Assembly: GCA_046346965.1 (NCBI GenBank)
Contig: JAXMHB010000016.1
Location: 1-64,000 of the forward strand
Length of the DNA: 64,000 nt
Direction: 5' to 3'
From: JAXMHB01 sp046346965
GTDB lineage: Bacteria > Pseudomonadota > Gammaproteobacteria > Xanthomonadales > SZUA-5
Position 1 is the stretch's first letter. The number at the start of each line of letters is the position of its first letter. The position numbers and the translations under genes were made by a program. Shown piece after piece: positions 43,286 through 52,426 of this stretch. The notes under the pieces were generated by a model. The model did not search any database and had not been told where the DNA came from. It saw only the letters and a program-made list of their open reading frames with translations.

Positions 43286-45485
43286 ATCACCGATGATTTC
43301 GCGCCCGATTGCGCGGCCGGTGCCGCCCACGCCGCTGCAGGCCACGCGCGTGGATCTGGAGATCCGCGACCTGCTGGCAACGATCACGCTGACGCAGGAC
43401 TATGCCAATCGCGAGGCGCAGCCGATCGAAGTCAGCTACACGTTGGCGATCCCGAGCGGCGCCACGCTGCTCGATCTGCAGGCGGAGATCGGCGAGCGTG
43501 TGCTGCGCGGCCAGGTGCAGCTGCGCGCGCAGGCTGAAGAGCGCTACGAGCAGGCGCTGGCCGAGGGCCATAGCGCCTTCGCCGTGCGCATGGTCGGGCC
43601 GGATCTGATCCACATCGCGCTCGGCAACTTGCTGCCGGGCGAAACGCTGACGCTGCGCATCGTGCTAGGCCAGTGGCTGCACTGGAACGGCGAGCGCGTG
43701 CGGCTGACGCTGCCGACCACGATCGCCCCGCGCTATGGCGCCTCGCTGCTGCATCCGGCCGATCAGCCAGTGGTCGACGCTGCCATCGAACATCGCTACG
43801 CGCTGCAGGGCAGCGTGTCTGGTCTGCTGGCCGAGGCGGCGATCAGCTCGCCCACGCACAGCTTGCGCGTGCAGGGCGGCGGTGTGCTGCGCTTTGCGCT
43901 GGACGCCTGCCTGGATCGCGATCTGGTCATCGACTGGCACCAGGCCAGTGCGGGCGCGCGTGCGGCCGGGCAGATGGCGGCGGATCTGGACGGCATGCAG
44001 GTGGCGAGCATCGCCTTTGCGGCGCCGCTGCCGGTGGGCACAGCGCGGCCGGTGGTGGCGGAATTGGTGATCGATTGCTCGGGCTCGATGGGCGGCGTGT
44101 CGATCGAACAGACGCGCCAGGCGGTGCGTGCGATCGTCGCCCAACTGAGCCCCGCCGACCGCGTCAATGTGCTGCGCTTCGGCAACCACCAGGAGCTGCT
44201 GCTGCGGCGCCCGCAGCCGGCGACACTGGCGGTGCAGAAGACGCTGTTGCAAGCCGCCGATCTGCTGCAGGCGGATCTGGGCGGCACCGAGCTGCTGGCG
44301 GCACTGGAGGCCGGGCTCGATGATCTGGCGCGGGTGCCGGCGGGGGTGCCGGGCGAGCGCGTGCTGTTCATCATCAGCGACGGCGAAGTGTGGAATCTGC
44401 AGGCGGAGGCCTTCCTGGCACGCTGCCGTGGCGCGGGCGTGCGCGTGTACGCAGTGGCGGTCGGCACGGCGGCGGTCGAAGCCACCTTTGCGCCGCTGAC
44501 GCGCGCCAGCGGCGGCGCGCTGGAGCGCGTGCTGCCGGGCGATGCGATGGCGGCGCGCATCGAGCGCCATTTCCAGCGCGTGCGCAGCGGCCCGCTGCAG
44601 TCGCTCGGCGTGCGCTGGCCCGGCGAGGCACGTTGGAGCGAGCTACCGGATGCGATCTATCCCGGCGATGGCGTGCTGCTGAACGCCGGGCTGGCGGGTG
44701 TAGAGCCCGGTGCCACGGCGGTGGTCGAATGGACGCTCGATGGCGAGCCACAGCAGCAGACGGTCACGCTGGCCGGCTCGGCCGACACGGCGCCGTCCAC
44801 GCTGGCGCGCATGCTGGCCTACCAGCGCCTGTCACGGCTGGACGCCGAGGCCGCGGGCGCCATGGCAGTGCGTTATCAGCTGATCTGTGAGCAGACGGCA
44901 GTCACGCTGGTGCTGGAACGTGCGGAGCACGCGCGCGCCGATCAGCTGCCGGAACTGCGACCGGTTAGTCAGATGCTCGCCGCCGGCTGGGGTGGAAGCG
45001 CCGATCTGGCGCGGTCGGCGCCTGCCTGCGCAGCACCGCTGGATCTCGCCGACGCACAGCTCTGCCTGGATGTCAGTGGCAGCACCGGCAGCTTCAGCCC
45101 GGTGCTGGCGCCAGCGCCCGCAGCACGCCCGGCCGGACCGGTGCGGCGCGCGGTGCGCAAACTGATCGACGCCGTCAGCCCCGGCCCCGAGCGCACGCGC
45201 GGCATCGCGCCGGTGGTCGCCACGCCGGCAGATCAGGTGATCGCGGCGATCTGCGCACGTCTGCGCAGCGATCCCGCCCTGATTCAGCGTTTCCGCCGCG
45301 GCGAGCTGCGCTACAGCGATCTGGCCCTGGCCTTGTCACCGGCCCTGTTCAACTGGCTGGACGATCAGGCCGCGGCGCTGGGCCTGGAACTGGAAGACCC
45401 GACGTTCTGGTCGCGCTGGCTGCCGCAGGCGGCGGCGCTCGGCGAGCCGGCGGCGGCGGAGCTGGCGCGCCTGTTGGCGAGCTGA
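43278..45485 (+). CDS. VIT and vWA domain protein
   Basis: 735 residues. N-terminal VIT (inter-alpha-trypsin) domain (about 10-140: LLATITLTQDYAN, AEERYEQALAEG, IALGNLLPGETLTL). A von Willebrand A domain follows with the MIDAS motif DCSGSMGG at about 265 and the supporting Asp in FIISDGEV (about 370). The C-terminal 250 residues are unassigned. No signal peptide, so probably cytoplasmic in this form. A strong AAGGAGAG ribosome site lies in the end of the MerR gene, with which it overlaps by eight bases. Metal-dependent protein binding is expected; partner unknown. Confidence 0.9.
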   Translation: MSESPMISRPIARPVPPTPLQATRVDLEIRDLLATITLTQDYANREAQPIEVSYTLAIPSGATLLDLQAEIGERVLRGQVQLRAQAEERYEQALAEGHSAFAVRMVGPDLIHIALGNLLPGETLTLRIVLGQWLHWNGERVRLTLPTTIAPRYGASLLHPADQPVVDAAIEHRYALQGSVSGLLAEAAISSPTHSLRVQGGGVLRFALDACLDRDLVIDWHQASAGARAAGQMAADLDGMQVASIAFAAPLPVGTARPVVAELVIDCSGSMGGVSIEQTRQAVRAIVAQLSPADRVNVLRFGNHQELLLRRPQPATLAVQKTLLQAADLLQADLGGTELLAALEAGLDDLARVPAGVPGERVLFIISDGEVWNLQAEAFLARCRGAGVRVYAVAVGTAAVEATFAPLTRASGGALERVLPGDAMAARIERHFQRVRSGPLQSLGVRWPGEARWSELPDAIYPGDGVLLNAGLAGVEPGATAVVEWTLDGEPQQQTVTLAGSADTAPSTLARMLAYQRLSRLDAEAAGAMAVRYQLICEQTAVTLVLERAEHARADQLPELRPVSQMLAAGWGGSADLARSAPACAAPLDLADAQLCLDVSGSTGSFSPVLAPAPAARPAGPVRRAVRKLIDAVSPGPERTRGIAPVVATPADQVIAAICARLRSDPALIQRFRRGELRYSDLALALSPALFNWLDDQAAALGLELEDPTFWSRWLPQAAALGEPAAAELARLLAS

Positions 45486-45488
45486 GCA

Positions 45489-45665
45489 CAGCGGCGCCGC
45501 GGGAGCGGCGCCCTCCAGGGCGCGGCGGATTGCAGCTTTGCGGAGGGCGCCCGTCCCCGGGCGCCTTGGGGCTTTACGGGAGGGCGCCGGTCCTCCGGCG
45601 CCTGGGCTGGGATGAGGCGCCAACCTCCACAGCGGCGCCGCGGGAGCGGCGCCCTCCGGGGCGCG
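45489..45665. repeat. Duplicated GC-rich repeat pair between convergent genes
   Basis: CAGCGGCGCCGCGGGAGCGG and the next 16 bases at 45489 recur with one change at 45630-45665. Between them are hairpins GGGCGCCCG and GGCGCCGG-TCC-TCCGGCGCC. The second copy ends at the stop codon of the FadL-type gene. Likely a REP/terminator region shared by the two convergent genes. Confidence 0.7.
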
Positions 45666-46901
45666 TCAGAACCGCACCACGCCCGATACCGAGTAGCTGG
45701 TCACCTGATCGGACCAGTCGGCGGCCAGATCCAGCTGGAAGCGCGGGAAGGCCCAGCCCAAGCCTGCGGTGTAGTGCATCTCGTCGTCGCCGGCCTGGAA
45801 CAGCGCGCGGTCGATGTCGACGCTGGTGTCGTTCGGGCCGATGGCGACCAGCGCGTGTTCGGGCTCGCGCCAGAGGCCGGCGCGCAGCGAGAAGGGATGC
45901 GCGAACTGGGTGAACACGTACTCGCCACCGAGGCGGATTTCGGTGCCGTTGCTGACGTCAAGGCGCGTGGCGGCGCCGAAGATGTCGTCGTAATCGTCGG
46001 TGAGGCGGCTGTATTCGACGTGGTTCACGTCCAGCGCCAGCGCGAAGTTGTCGCTGGGGCGCCAGCTCAGGCCCAGGCCAAAGACGTGCGGCACCTTGAA
46101 GCCGGTGTCGAGCACCACCAGCGGGTTGCCGGCGGCGTCGAAGTTGCCGGCGCGGTATTCGAAGCTGCCGCCGCGACGGTAGGCGGCGCCGACCGACCAG
46201 CGCTCGTTGACTTTCCACAGCGCGCCGAGTGTGAAGCTGACATCGTGGTCATCGCCGCGCTGCAGTTGCAGATTGCGGCCGGTGCGGATGGTGTCGGACT
46301 TGAGATCGAACTGCGAGTACACGAGGCCGAATCCCAGCGAGAACTGCTCGCTGAAGCGATAGGCGCCGGAGGCGCCGTAGTTCACGAGATCAGCCGAGAT
46401 GCGGGTGGCCTTCACCGGCAGCGTGCCGATCTGCGCGCCGGCGGCGTTCTGCACGACGATTTCGTCCTGCAGGTAGCCGGTGTCGAAGGCCAGCGGCTGG
46501 TGCCGGTACAGCGCCAGCGCCCAACCGTCGCCGGCGTGGGTGTAGGACAGGAAAGACAGCGCGTCGGTGTTGCTGTCGGCCTCGTCGATGCCGAGGTTGC
46601 TGCCGTCGAAGGGGCCGGTGCGGAAGCTGCCGCCCGAGGCGAAGGGCGTGCTGTAGTCGGTGTGGCGATATTCCAGCGCGATCTCGGAGGCCGCCAGGAT
46701 GGTCAGACCCGCCGGGTTGGTGTAGGCCGCGGTGGCGTCGTCGGCCAGACCGAGGAAGGCGCCGCCCATGCCCAGCGCGCGCGCGCCGGGGTTGGCGAAG
46801 TTGAACTGGATGCCGGCGTTGACCTCATCCGAGGTGATCGCCAGCGCCGGGCTGGCGGCGGCGGCGAGGACGAGGGCAAGGCTCAGGCGGGACAGGCGCA
46901 T
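45666..46901 (-). CDS. FadL/OmpP1-type outer-membrane channel
   Basis: 411 residues with signal peptide ending SPALA (about 21). The mature start GARALGMGGAFLGLADDATAAYTNPAGL is the hatch-domain signature of the FadL/TodX family, followed by alternating amphipathic strands and a C-terminal Phe (VSGVVRF) for barrel assembly. Such channels import long-chain fatty acids or other hydrophobic compounds. ATG 46901 is used because CGGAG precedes it; an in-frame start eight codons upstream is possible. Confidence 0.9.
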   Translation of the reverse strand: MRLSRLSLALVLAAAASPALAITSDEVNAGIQFNFANPGARALGMGGAFLGLADDATAAYTNPAGLTILAASEIALEYRHTDYSTPFASGGSFRTGPFDGSNLGIDEADSNTDALSFLSYTHAGDGWALALYRHQPLAFDTGYLQDEIVVQNAAGAQIGTLPVKATRISADLVNYGASGAYRFSEQFSLGFGLVYSQFDLKSDTIRTGRNLQLQRGDDHDVSFTLGALWKVNERWSVGAAYRRGGSFEYRAGNFDAAGNPLVVLDTGFKVPHVFGLGLSWRPSDNFALALDVNHVEYSRLTDDYDDIFGAATRLDVSNGTEIRLGGEYVFTQFAHPFSLRAGLWREPEHALVAIGPNDTSVDIDRALFQAGDDEMHYTAGLGWAFPRFQLDLAADWSDQVTSYSVSGVVRF

Positions 46902-46974
46902 GGGGGTCTCCGATGTCTGCTTCACAGTAGGTTAAATTTACCACGCGAGCGAACGTCCGCCGGGGCCGCCCTGG

Positions 46975-48936
46975 TCACACCCACCAATGCGCACCGACCA
47001 GCAGGTGCAGTCCGGCGAGCAGCCCGCTGAGCGCGGCCAGCGACACCCCGGCCGGCTGCAGGCGCTCGATCTGCGCCGGCGGCAGCACGCCGCGCGCCTG
47101 CGCCAGTGGCAGCGACGCGTACAAGCCGGCGGCGATCAGCGCCAGCGCCGGCAGCAGATCGCCGACGATCAGCCCGGCGAGCAGGCGCCAGACGCCAAAG
47201 ACCGCCAGCAGCAGACCGGCATAGGGCAGCAGCGGGCGACTGCGATCGTAGGTGCGCGCCACGCCCGCCCGCTCGGCCTGCGCCCGCACCCACGCGGGAC
47301 GCGCCTGCGCCAGGCACAGCGCGGCGGCGAGCAGCCCCCACAGCAGCATCGGCACGCGCGCGAGCAGCCCGGTGGACGCCACGGGTCCCGGCGCCGCAGC
47401 GGAGCCGGTACTCGGCTGCAGGGCGCCGTCGACGCGCGCCACGCCGATCCCCTTGGCCACCGCCAGCGGGCCGATGTGCGCGGCGACGATGCGCAGGATC
47501 GGCGCGTCCACCGCCTCGGCTTCCTCGCCGCGATAGCTGCCGAGCTTCTCGCCGCTGCTGGCATCGCGGATATCGCCCTCGATCTGCTTGCGCAGCTGCA
47601 TGCGCCCAATACGGCCGGTGACTTCGGCGATCACCGTCCAACGGCCGTCATCATCGCTGTCACCGAGTGCGCGGCCGAGCTTGGACTCGATCTCGGCGAT
47701 GGCTGCTTCGACCTCGGGATCGTAGATCGCCGCCACCGGCAGACCGCTGATCGTGGTGGCGAAGGGGAAATCGCCGACTTTGAAGCGATAGCCCATCAGA
47801 TTGTCGGTCTCGATGCGGATCAGCTGCCCTTCGAGCGCCTGCGGATGGGTGGGGTCGAAGCCGCGCACGGTGGTGTACTGGCGCTCCATGTCCGGCCAGG
47901 CCGCGCGCGCCGACACCGTCATGCGCTGGTAGTAGCGCGCCAGACCCTCGGCACTGTGGGTGTCGGCATCGGCGGCCGCGCGCAGCCAGTCGCGGGTGCG
48001 CAGCGCCAGCGCGCCGAACTCGCGATCACTCTCCGCCGCCAGCGTCACCCGCAGACTCTCATCGAGCAGCCCCATGGCCGCGCGCGCCGGCTCCTCGCTG
48101 GCATCGGCCGCGGCAGCTGCGTCGACCAGCGCCTGCACGGCTGCCAGCAGGCGAGCGCGCGTCTGTGCTTGCAGCGTTTCCAGCCGCTCACGGAAGGCGG
48201 CCGGCAGCGGCGGGTCGCGCGTTTCGCCCAGCCGCGCACCAGTGGCTTGGTACAGGCCCAGCGTTTTCGGCAGGCCAAAGGCATTGCTGAGCGCCGAGCG
48301 CTCGCTGCGGTAGCGGGCGTAGTCGATCGCCTGTTCCTGCTCCCAGCCGGCATAGTCCTCGGTATCGCGCGCAAAGGCCGATTCCAAGGCCGCCAGTTCG
48401 GCCGCCGCGTCGGCGGCGCCGACCAGTTGTTCGAACGATGCGGCGACGCGGTCGATACGGCGGCTGAGATCGGCGACGCTGGGCGCCGGCAGCGCGGACT
48501 GCGCCTGCCGCAAACTGGCAATCGACTCGCGCAGATCGCTGACCGCCGCCTCGCGACTGTTGGGCGACAGATCGGGGTCGTGCAACTGCCGGCGCAAGCC
48601 GTCCCAGCGCTGCTCGAGCACGTCCACGCCCGCCGCCAGGCGTGCCACGTCCTCGATTTGGGCATAGCGCTGGAACTCGGCGCGCGCAGTCTGCAGCGCG
48701 TTGCGGTAGCGCTCGACCTGCTGCATCGACAAGCGCGGCTGGTAGTCCGTGAGCATCTGCTCCAGATCAGCGGCCTGGCCGGCGAAAGTCACCCGGTTGT
48801 GCACCTGAGCCTGCAGGTCTTCCAGCGCCGTCTCCACGCGCCGGGTGGCGGTGGCGGCATCCGGCAAGGATTGCGCCGGCAGCCGGGCGGCGCCGAGCAG
48901 CAGCAGGACGAGCAGACACAGACAGCGGTAGATCAT
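46975..48936 (-). CDS. Exported coiled-coil protein with C-terminal membrane spans
   Basis: 653 residues. Signal peptide (about 1-22), a long helical and coiled-coil periplasmic region (about 25-330), a mixed domain (about 340-510) and a C-terminal set of three or four membrane helices (about 535-650). I recognise no family. The layout (periplasmic coiled coil, then membrane bundle) resembles mechanosensitive or envelope scaffold proteins, but no MscS-type motif is visible. ATG 48936 is chosen for the signal peptide it begins. It stands alone, divergent to a HAD gene. Confidence 0.65.
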   Translation of the reverse strand: MIYRCLCLLVLLLLGAARLPAQSLPDAATATRRVETALEDLQAQVHNRVTFAGQAADLEQMLTDYQPRLSMQQVERYRNALQTARAEFQRYAQIEDVARLAAGVDVLEQRWDGLRRQLHDPDLSPNSREAAVSDLRESIASLRQAQSALPAPSVADLSRRIDRVAASFEQLVGAADAAAELAALESAFARDTEDYAGWEQEQAIDYARYRSERSALSNAFGLPKTLGLYQATGARLGETRDPPLPAAFRERLETLQAQTRARLLAAVQALVDAAAAADASEEPARAAMGLLDESLRVTLAAESDREFGALALRTRDWLRAAADADTHSAEGLARYYQRMTVSARAAWPDMERQYTTVRGFDPTHPQALEGQLIRIETDNLMGYRFKVGDFPFATTISGLPVAAIYDPEVEAAIAEIESKLGRALGDSDDDGRWTVIAEVTGRIGRMQLRKQIEGDIRDASSGEKLGSYRGEEAEAVDAPILRIVAAHIGPLAVAKGIGVARVDGALQPSTGSAAAPGPVASTGLLARVPMLLWGLLAAALCLAQARPAWVRAQAERAGVARTYDRSRPLLPYAGLLLAVFGVWRLLAGLIVGDLLPALALIAAGLYASLPLAQARGVLPPAQIERLQPAGVSLAALSGLLAGLHLLVGAHWWV

Positions 48937-49094
48937 GGCAGCACCCCAGGGTGGTGGACGGTGGCTGCAGCCTGCCGGGCGCCCGGCTGACACGCTGGAA
49001 AGTCCCCGGAGCGCACGCTGACGCCGAGCTGACATGGCGCAATTTCAAGGACTTGCACCTATGCTCGGGCGCTTTACTGGCAGGAGTGACGGGC

Positions 49095-49802
49095 ATGCTC
49101 GAACTGGTCGCCTTTGACGCCGACGACACCCTTTGGCACAGCGAGATCTACTTTCAACAGGCGCACGCCGAGTTTGAACGCATCCTCGGTGCCTATCTGG
49201 ATCTGGCCGACGCCCAGGTGCACGAGCGTCTGCTGGCGGTGGAGCGGCGCAACATCAAGCTGTTCGGCTACGGCGCCAAGGGCATGACGCTGTCACTGAT
49301 CGAGACCGCGATCGAACTCACCGAGGCGCGCATCAGCAGCCGCGACATCCGTGCGCTGCTGGATCTCGGCAAATCGGTGCTGACCCATCCGGTCGAGCTG
49401 CTGCCGGATGTGCGCGAGACGGTGCAAGCGGTGCTGGCCGACTATCGCGTGGTGCTGATCACCAAGGGCGATCTGTTCCATCAGGAGGCCAAGGTGCGCG
49501 ATTCCGGGCTGGCCGAGTTGTTCCACCGCATCGAAATCGTGTCGGAGAAGGACGTCGCTACCTATGCGCGGCTGCTGGAGGAGTTCGGTCTGCCGGCGGA
49601 CCGCTTCGCCATGGTCGGCAACTCGCTGCGCTCGGATATCGAACCGGTGCTGGCACTGGGCGGCGCCGGCGTGCACGTACCCTATGCCGTGACCTGGGCG
49701 CTGGAGCGCGAGCACGCGGTCGATCCCGGCGCGCGCCGGCTGCGGGTGGTCGAGCGCATGGCCGAGGTGCCGGCGGCGCTGCACGCGCTGGCCCACGGTT
49801 GA
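49095..49802 (+). CDS. HAD-superfamily hydrolase
   Basis: 235 residues. Motif I DADDTLWHSE, motif II LITKGD, motif III Lys in EKDVATYARLL, motif IV VGNSLRSDIEPVLALGG. The sequence belongs to the haloacid dehalogenase-like phosphatases with a helical cap; substrate unknown. CAGGAG precedes the ATG at 49095. Confidence 0.88.
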   Translation: MLELVAFDADDTLWHSEIYFQQAHAEFERILGAYLDLADAQVHERLLAVERRNIKLFGYGAKGMTLSLIETAIELTEARISSRDIRALLDLGKSVLTHPVELLPDVRETVQAVLADYRVVLITKGDLFHQEAKVRDSGLAELFHRIEIVSEKDVATYARLLEEFGLPADRFAMVGNSLRSDIEPVLALGGAGVHVPYAVTWALEREHAVDPGARRLRVVERMAEVPAALHALAHG

Positions 49803-49910
49803 GTTGTGCGTCCACGGCGACTCCGGCGTTTCTGTCAGCGCTGCACGGGCTCCCCCGCCAACGCAGCCACCGACGCAGCCGCGCCGGTGTACCGCAACGA
49901 CGGAGTACGC

Positions 49911-50096
49911 ATGAACAAGCCATTGCAAAGCTCGAAGTGGTCTGTGCTGGCATTCGCGCTGGCGCTGGGCGCGGGCGTCGGCGCCCAGGCCGCGATCAAC
50001 TGCGATCAGCAGTTCAAACAATGCCTGGCGGATGGCCATACGCCGAAGACGATGTGTCTGGCCGAACTGCGCGAATGTCGCGCCGGCAATCCCTGA
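49911..50096 (+). CDS. Small exported four-cysteine protein
   Basis: 61 residues. Signal peptide ending AQA (about 27) leaves a mature peptide of about 34 residues with INCDQQFKQC and CLAELREC, two CX6C pairs suited to a disulphide-bonded helical hairpin. ACGGAG lies at the right distance before the ATG. No family recognised. The glutaredoxin-like gene follows within 50 bases. Confidence 0.6.
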   Translation: MNKPLQSSKWSVLAFALALGAGVGAQAAINCDQQFKQCLADGHTPKTMCLAELRECRAGNP

Positions 50097-50143
50097 GCAC
50101 GGCGACGCGCGGCGAGCCCCGCCGCGCGTCTTTAGCCTCCGCC

Positions 50144-50572
50144 ATGATTCGACGTTTCCCCGGCTTCGCGGTGCCGCTGTTGGCGATCCTCGGCTATCTG
50201 CTGGGCGCCTACGGTCCAGGACTCTGGCGCGCCGCCAACGCCGCCTGGTTCGCCGTCGACAACGACACCCTGCTGGCTCGCGCCGGTGGCGCGCCGCTGC
50301 TGATTTCCACCCGCGACTGCCCCTGGTGCGCCCAGGCGCGCGCCTGGCTGCGCGCGCACCGGATCAACCACATCGACTGCGTGGTCGACCAGCTGCCGCA
50401 GGGGCGCGCCATACTCGCCGCCGCCGGCAGCGATCGCGTGCCGCAGCTGATCCTCAGTGCGCAGCGCGTCTACGGTTTCGATCCGGCCGCCTACGCCGTG
50501 GCCTTGCAGCCGCCGATCGTCGTGCCTGCTGGTGCGCCGTCCTGGGGCTGCCAGCGCGTGCGCTGGGGCTGA
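50144..50572 (+). CDS. Membrane-anchored glutaredoxin-like protein
   Basis: 142 residues. An N-terminal membrane helix (about 8-26) precedes a thioredoxin-fold domain with the redox motif CPWC (about residues 57-60), the cis-Pro in RVPQLILS and the following VYGFD. Orientation would place the active site in the periplasm, unusual for glutaredoxins, so it may act as a thiol-disulphide exchange protein. Co-located with a small Cys-rich exported protein. Confidence 0.8.
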   Translation: MIRRFPGFAVPLLAILGYLLGAYGPGLWRAANAAWFAVDNDTLLARAGGAPLLISTRDCPWCAQARAWLRAHRINHIDCVVDQLPQGRAILAAAGSDRVPQLILSAQRVYGFDPAAYAVALQPPIVVPAGAPSWGCQRVRWG

Positions 50573-50649
50573 ACGTCGGCGCCGGGCGCCCCTCGTCACT
50601 GTCATCGAAGCTGGGCAGAATGGCGGGCCCTGCAGCTGATGATGTCCCG

Positions 50650-51135
50650 ATGTTCGAACTTGCACCCTACACGCCCGCGACCAAGGCCGAGCTGTACGCG
50701 CATCTGCTGGACCAGGCCACGCATCTGCTGGCCGATGAGTCAGACCGCATTGCCAATGCGGCCAATTTTTCCGCGCTGCTGTATCACGCGCTGCCCGATG
50801 TGAACTGGGTGGGTTTCTATTTCTTCGACGGCCGCGAGCTGGTCGTCGGTCCCTTCCAGGGCAAGCCGGCCTGCGTGCGCATCGCGATCGGCCGCGGCGT
50901 CTGCGGCACGGCGGCACAGACGCGCAGCACCCAGCTGGTGCCCGATGTGCATGCCTTTCCCGGCCATATCGCCTGCGATTCGGCCTCGCGCTCGGAGATC
51001 GTGATTCCGCTGCTGCAAGGTGAGACACTGATCGGCGTGCTGGACATCGACAGTCCGCTGCCGGGGCGCTTCGACAGCGAGGACCAACAGGGTCTGGAGG
51101 CGCTGGCGCAGTGCTTTTTGAACGCTGGCCGCTGA
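50650..51135 (+). CDS. msrC: Free methionine-(R)-sulfoxide reductase
   Basis: 161-residue GAF-domain enzyme that reduces free methionine-R-sulfoxide. The three family cysteines are present at 75, 85 and 109 (GKPACVRI, RGVCGTA, HIACDSAS), with the same 10 and 24 spacing as in the E. coli enzyme. VNWVGFYF, VPDVHAFPGHIACD and GVLDIDSP are typical. The ATG at 50650 gives the usual length. Cytoplasmic. Confidence 0.93.
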   Translation: MFELAPYTPATKAELYAHLLDQATHLLADESDRIANAANFSALLYHALPDVNWVGFYFFDGRELVVGPFQGKPACVRIAIGRGVCGTAAQTRSTQLVPDVHAFPGHIACDSASRSEIVIPLLQGETLIGVLDIDSPLPGRFDSEDQQGLEALAQCFLNAGR

Positions 51136-51177
51136 TCCCGGTCTGAGCCGCCACCCACAGTCACCCCAGGACGACGC

Positions 51178-51576
51178 ATGGCACCCAGCGAAAAAATCCG
51201 CAACGTCGGCCCCAAGAGCGCAGCCTGGCTGCGGCAGGTGGGCATCCGTACCGAAGAAGATCTGCGCAAGCTCGGCGCCGTCGAGGCCTACCGGCGCGTC
51301 AAGGTCGCCGGCTTCAAGCCCACGCTGAATCTGCTGTATTCGATGGCGGGCGCCGAGGATGACTGCCACTGGACGCAACTGAGCGCCGAGCGCAAAGCCG
51401 CGCTGGTGCTGGCGGCGGACGCCATCGATCAGGAAATGGCCGCGCGCAAGACCGCCAAGCGGCTGGGACAGAGCCCCGGGGTCGGCCAGTCGATCGTCGA
51501 CAAGGCGCTGAATTTCGTCGAGCCGGTCGACACCGAAGCCGCGAGCGGCGGCGGCGGTGGTGGTGGCGACGAGTAA
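51178..51576 (+). CDS. TfoX C-terminal-domain protein
   Basis: 132 residues. NVGPKSAAWLRQVGIRTEEDLRKLGAVEAY is the helix-hairpin-helix-like TfoX/Sxy C-terminal domain; the N-terminal TfoX domain is absent. In its place is a helical extension ending in a poly-Gly tail whose DNA is a GGC/GGT run. Stand-alone TfoX-C proteins are of unsettled function, so a link to competence should not be assumed. The 3' end overlaps the next gene by 20 bases. Confidence 0.85.
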   Translation: MAPSEKIRNVGPKSAAWLRQVGIRTEEDLRKLGAVEAYRRVKVAGFKPTLNLLYSMAGAEDDCHWTQLSAERKAALVLAADAIDQEMAARKTAKRLGQSPGVGQSIVDKALNFVEPVDTEAASGGGGGGGDE

Positions 51577-52069
51577 GCGGACGCTGCGACGAGCGCTGCT
51601 GCTGGCGCTGCTGCTGGCCGTGGTCGGCTGCACCAGCGCACCACCGCGACCAGCGCCGGCGCCGCGCCCACCGACCTTTGCCCCCGGCAGCGCCACGCTA
51701 TCGGATCTCGCCTTCCGTGCGCTGGGCCTGGTCGGCACGCCCTACCAGCGTGCTGGCGCCGATCCGGCGATCGGCTTCGATTGCTCCGGCTTCGTCGTCT
51801 ATCTGTATCGCGATGTGCTCGGCCTGCGCCTGCCGCGCACCACCGGCGAGCTCTACCGGATGCCCGCCAGCGCGCCGCGCCAGAGCGCGCTGCGCACCGG
51901 CGATCTGGTGTTTTTCGACACCGGCGGCCGCGGCGTCTCGCATGTAGGCGTGTACGTGGGCGAGGGCCGCTTCGTCCACGCGCCGAATGCCGGCGGACGC
52001 GTGCGCCTCGACCGCCTGGACGACAGCTACTGGCGTCCGCGCTACCTCGGCGCGCGCCGGCTGCAGTAG
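51557..52069 (+). CDS. NlpC/P60-family lipoprotein hydrolase
   Basis: 170 residues. Lipoprotein-type signal (ALLLAVVGC, Cys about 25), a Pro-rich linker and an NlpC/P60 domain with catalytic Cys in GFDCSGFV (about 76), His in VSHVGVYVG (about 131) and the third polar residue His in RFVHAP. Likely a D,L-endopeptidase acting on peptidoglycan stem peptides from the outer membrane. The GTG at 51557 lies inside the poly-Gly coding end of the TfoX gene, so the two are coupled. Confidence 0.9.
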   Translation: MVVATSKRTLRRALLLALLLAVVGCTSAPPRPAPAPRPPTFAPGSATLSDLAFRALGLVGTPYQRAGADPAIGFDCSGFVVYLYRDVLGLRLPRTTGELYRMPASAPRQSALRTGDLVFFDTGGRGVSHVGVYVGEGRFVHAPNAGGRVRLDRLDDSYWRPRYLGARRLQ

Positions 52070-52080
52070 GGAAGCACGGA

Positions 52081-52330
52081 GAAGCGGGGCGAGGGGAAGG
52101 GGTCGGGGGACTGGCACTGCAGCAGTTGCGTGGCTCTGCCGCCGGCGCGCTTGCTCGCCCTGCAAACTGGCGGGTCCCGAGTCCCGAGTCCCGTTTCATC
52201 CCCGGACGCACTCATGTTTGGCAAGAGTCCCTGTCTCGCCTTTCGCGCGCTTGCTAGCCCTGCAAACTGGCGACAGCGCAATGCACGCGCCTCGCGGCTG
52301 GTCCCCCGCCCCCTGCCCCCCGCCCCGCTT
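52081..52330. repeat. Mosaic of intergenic repeats
   Basis: The AAGCGGGGC...CGGGGGAC element lies at 52081-52140 and inverted at 52270-52330; a plus-oriented relative is at 29152-29210. Between them, GCTTGCTnGCCCTGCAAACTGGCG occurs twice (about 52150 and 52248) and GTCCCGA occurs in tandem near 52176, the same heptamer expanded at 54622-54670. The 357 bases 52070-52426 hold no supported gene. Confidence 0.65.
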
Positions 52331-52426
52331 TTGCTCCTCCGCTTCCATGCTTGGCGAGTGGTTCCCCAGGCTTCCCTGGGCGTAAAAATCGCCGATGATC
52401 GGCGTTTGCCTCTGCCGGAGACCCCA

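Noticed and set aside
51178..51576. Competence regulator TfoX/Sxy
   Set aside because: Only the C-terminal domain is present; a regulatory role in competence is not supported.
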